DNA from: Bacteriovoracaceae bacterium UBA1018
GTDB lineage: Bacteria > Bdellovibrionota > UBA1018
DNA length: 8,718 bases
Assembly: GCA_002291495.1 (NCBI GenBank)
Contig: DBAE01000007.1
Location: 2,245-10,962, forward strand
Direction of reading: 5' to 3'
Shown here: one piece after another, positions 6,324-8,718 of the stretch
How positions within the stretch are numbered: position 1 is the first letter of the stretch
Layout of the letters: every line of letters begins with the position of its first letter
Notes under the pieces: generated by a model
What the model saw: only the letters and a program-made list of their open reading frames with translations
Databases searched by the model: none
What the model was told of the DNA's origin: nothing
Translations under genes and position numbers: made by a program

Positions 6324-8718
6324 ATGATTAAAAGTCGTGTAGGCGTGGGCACCCTTGCGTTCGGAATTTGGCTATTGTCACTAGGCGGAAGTTTCCTCGG
6401 CGCGAGTGAAGCGCGGGCGGGGTGGATAGTTGCCCCTGGCTTCACGGCCCAATGTTGTGACAATGCGAAGTGCCAACAGCTTTCAGCTTTAGGTTGGACC
6501 TGCGGTGCGCTTACAGAGTACATCGACACCGTAAATCAAAATATTTCTCCAACAGGGCGATGGGTTGTTAGTGCGTCGAGTTGTTATTTAGAAAATCCGA
6601 ATGCTCCGACTCCTGATCCACAGTACATTGTATGCCAAGTCAGTATTGATGGGTGGACCTGGGACGGACAAGGCCCGGTCATAGGTTCTTATGATTCTGT
6701 GGAAGACATCCTTGATGATGCTATCTTGCCTAACGGTGTGCCGTTCAATGGACCCTGCGCCCCTAGTGGAAGCTGCGGGAATCCCGTCAATTTGTCCAAT
6801 GGTGTAATGTGGCACCAATTTACAGATTTTAAAGTCGCAGGCTCTACAGCAGAATCTAATATTGAGCTGGTTAGAACTTATACCACCCGGCCTGCTACTT
6901 CTGCCTCACCAAGTTTTGGGCCAAAGTGGTTCAGTAGTTTTGATACTCGAATTACAAAGTTTCCTAGAGCTCCAATTGTGCAGGCACAATTAATCAGTTT
7001 GGTCGGACAAAACAAAAAAGGAAAAGAACAATTGTCCAATGGCTCCACCTTGGACTTCGGTTCTGTTCCACCTTTGGATTATGCTCGTCCTACGTACTCT
7101 GGTGGCTACATGTTTGCTCCCGATGCTGTTTGGATCGATGAGCATGGCCGACCATGGAGATTTTTTCGTCAAGGTAACGGAACGCTTACTTCAGCGGCAG
7201 GAGCATCTTTTGTGCTCTCAGAGCACTCTGACCATTATGAAATTCAAAAGAAAGATGGCACTAAGCTTTATTTCTTTGGGGTAGGCAATACTCTTGGGCC
7301 AGAAGGCCGTCTTTGGAAAATTGTCGATCGCCATAGTAATGAAACCACGTTCACTTATACGAATGGAAAACTATCCCAAATTAGTGAAGCTCTGGTTGGT
7401 ACGATCACGATCAATCGCAATGGCTTAGGTCTGATCTCAAGCATAGTTCGAGACAGGGACAGTTTAACTTACACCTATACCTATGATGGAAATGGAAAGC
7501 TCATCTCTTCTACAGATCCGGGAAATAAGGTCACTGAGTATACTTATAACTCCGGTCAAGTGGGAAGTGTGGCAAATGGATTACTGTCAGCCATTGAAGA
7601 TCCTGTTGGGCGGTTGTTGACTTTTACTTACGACAACGATGGTAAATCGATCTCTCAAACTGAACCGGGTAATGGTACGAGAGGTTTTTCCTATTCAAAT
7701 TCGCCTTTTCAAACGACGGTAACCGAGGTGGACGGCAGACAGACGGTCTATCAATTTAATACGAATCACGAACTCATTAAAACGATTCATCCAGACCTCT
7801 CTGAATCTGAACAAGTTTGGACAAGTGGCAGAGTTACTAAGACGATCGATGAACTCGACTACGAAACGGTCTATGGCTACGATCTTAAGGGGAACGTCAC
7901 TAGTCTGAAGCTCCCGGCGGATAGTACGCCGCTCACCATGACTTTTCACCAAACATATGGCGTTCCGACACAGATCACTCCTAGAGTGGGATCGCCGATT
8001 AATTTTACAGTCAATACATGGAATGGCGACATAAGTAATATTGCTCAAACTGATTCGACCGGAACAATTAATCTTGCGATGCAGTATGATGGTCAAGGAA
8101 AAGTGAACTGGATAGATAATGGCTTGAGTGGCGGTTATCAGCTCTACACGGATGGATATGGTCGATATACGAGCGTGTATGATCAAAATAGTCCGCAGAC
8201 ACTTGCCTATGATGCAAATGGGCATCTCTACACGAGAAATTTTGCTTCAGGAAGAGTGCTCACATACTCCTATAATTACCGTGACCAGGTAACACAGATT
8301 CAAGACTCCGCAGGACCTACACTCAATTTCACCTACGATGACGTTGGCCGAATGCTCACTCGCGTGGTAACTGATTTCGTTCCGACGCCTGCTGTCGTAC
8401 AAACAACTACTTATGCATGGGATGCTCGCGATCGTCTTACTTCTGTTACTGATGCTGAAGGTAGAACGACAACGTACGAGTATGATTTCACTTCTTTAGG
8501 TATCGCAGTGGGGGATGTACCTTCGAAAATTACGGATCCCGCCGGTCGACATACTCTGTTTGAATACGACAGTCGCTGGAGGCTTAAGAAAGTCACGGAT
8601 CCTAAAACAGGCGATACCCAATACGCCTATAACCTCCGCGGTGATCTCACATCGCTGACTGATCCAAATGGTAACGTCACAACTTTTGCTTATGACGGCA
8701 ACCGCAGGATGACTTCTC
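6324..8718 (+). CDS. Secreted RHS/YD-repeat protein, 3' partial
   Basis: From ATG 6324, after an in-frame TAA at 6303-6305, the frame stays open for 798 codons to the window edge. The purine-rich stretch AGAGAGTAGAGA ends about seven bases before the ATG and is the likely ribosome binding site. Residues 1-32 are a Sec signal peptide (basic MIKSR, hydrophobic core, cleavage probably after A30-R-A32). Residues 33-151 contain all eight cysteines of the mature visible protein (44, 45, 50, 60, 87, 104, 145, 151), suggesting a disulfide-bonded extracytoplasmic module. Residues 151-210 (CGNPVNLSNGVMW ... RTYTTRP ... FGPKWFSSFD) match the DUF6531-type region that opens many RHS proteins. YD repeats run from about residue 325 to the edge. 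RHS shells commonly encapsulate C-terminal toxins, while other YD proteins act in adhesion or surface structure. The core and tip are beyond the window, so the activity is unknown. Any immunity gene would also lie downstream. Confidence 0.93.
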   Translation, partial: MIKSRVGVGTLAFGIWLLSLGGSFLGASEARAGWIVAPGFTAQCCDNAKCQQLSALGWTCGALTEYIDTVNQNISPTGRWVVSASSCYLENPNAPTPDPQYIVCQVSIDGWTWDGQGPVIGSYDSVEDILDDAILPNGVPFNGPCAPSGSCGNPVNLSNGVMWHQFTDFKVAGSTAESNIELVRTYTTRPATSASPSFGPKWFSSFDTRITKFPRAPIVQAQLISLVGQNKKGKEQLSNGSTLDFGSVPPLDYARPTYSGGYMFAPDAVWIDEHGRPWRFFRQGNGTLTSAAGASFVLSEHSDHYEIQKKDGTKLYFFGVGNTLGPEGRLWKIVDRHSNETTFTYTNGKLSQISEALVGTITINRNGLGLISSIVRDRDSLTYTYTYDGNGKLISSTDPGNKVTEYTYNSGQVGSVANGLLSAIEDPVGRLLTFTYDNDGKSISQTEPGNGTRGFSYSNSPFQTTVTEVDGRQTVYQFNTNHELIKTIHPDLSESEQVWTSGRVTKTIDELDYETVYGYDLKGNVTSLKLPADSTPLTMTFHQTYGVPTQITPRVGSPINFTVNTWNGDISNIAQTDSTGTINLAMQYDGQGKVNWIDNGLSGGYQLYTDGYGRYTSVYDQNSPQTLAYDANGHLYTRNFASGRVLTYSYNYRDQVTQIQDSAGPTLNFTYDDVGRMLTRVVTDFVPTPAVVQTTTYAWDARDRLTSVTDAEGRTTTYEYDFTSLGIAVGDVPSKITDPAGRHTLFEYDSRWRLKKVTDPKTGDTQYAYNLRGDLTSLTDPNGNVTTFAYDGNRRMTS
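7296..8718 (+). repeat. YD-repeat (RHS) array, coding, continues past window
   Basis: This is the repeat region of the RHS protein, residue 325 onward. Units follow the pattern [ST]-DPxGxxTxYxYDxxGxLxSL. The Asp, or its equivalent at the DP position, falls at residues 398, 426, 447, 468, 489, 509, 710, 738, 759 and 780, so spacing is mostly 21 residues, with 20- and 28-residue intervals. Residues 510-700 are more diverged. The DNA is only locally repetitive (for example ACGGATCC at 8532 and 8595), so the repeats are old and diverged at the nucleotide level. Confidence 0.9.

Noticed and set aside
6302..6529. Minus-strand open frame over the RHS signal peptide region
   Set aside because: It is antisense to a clear signal peptide and cysteine-rich segment, with no recognisable protein and no ribosome binding site.
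7695..8225. Minus-strand open frame of 176 codons
   Set aside because: It lies wholly inside the RHS frame, has no domain sense, and its composition (many Ile, Arg, Thr) is what antisense of YD repeats gives.

Overview
The window holds five protein-coding genes and no RNA genes, insertion sequences or CRISPR arrays that I can see. Moderate base composition, tightly packed operon structure, a secreted YD-repeat (RHS) protein, a secreted dihaem cytochrome c and an uncharacterised RelA/SpoT-like protein together suggest a Gram-negative bacterium, perhaps of the Bdellovibrionota or a deltaproteobacterial relative. This lineage call is an impression from protein style, not a database result.

Left part (1-4207, + strand): three genes overlap head to tail and look like one operon. 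The first is cut by the left edge of the window. It carries the hallmarks of the RelA/SpoT (p)ppGpp-synthetase nucleotidyltransferase fold. The second (1032-2273) is a putative FAD-dependent oxidoreductase of the DAO type. The third (2270-4207) is an unusual fusion: a two-Rossmann flavoprotein region, then two [4Fe-4S] motifs, then a plant-type [2Fe-2S] ferredoxin domain, then a BFD-like [2Fe-2S] domain. Genes two and three resemble the beta and alpha subunits of heteromeric amine/opine/sarcosine oxidases and hydrogen cyanide synthase (HcnABC). Here the small ferredoxin subunit appears to be fused inside the alpha chain. The likely scheme is that the DAO-like partner oxidises an amine or imino substrate and passes electrons through the iron-sulfur chain of the large subunit. 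The substrate is unknown.

Middle part (4208-6052): a 36-bp convergent junction with a small hairpin separates the operon from a minus-strand gene. That gene encodes an exported protein of about 600 residues with two CXXCH haem c motifs and a long N-terminal region of unknown fold.

Right part (6053-8718): a 271-bp divergent intergenic region contains an AT-rich segment with nested inverted repeats, and a second 9-bp inverted repeat in the probable leader of the next gene. From 6324 to the window end, one uninterrupted + strand frame of 798 codons encodes the N-terminal part of a secreted RHS/YD-repeat protein. It has a signal peptide, a cysteine-rich segment of about 120 residues, a DUF6531-like region and many YD repeats. 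Its C-terminal end, where any toxin domain would lie, is outside the window.
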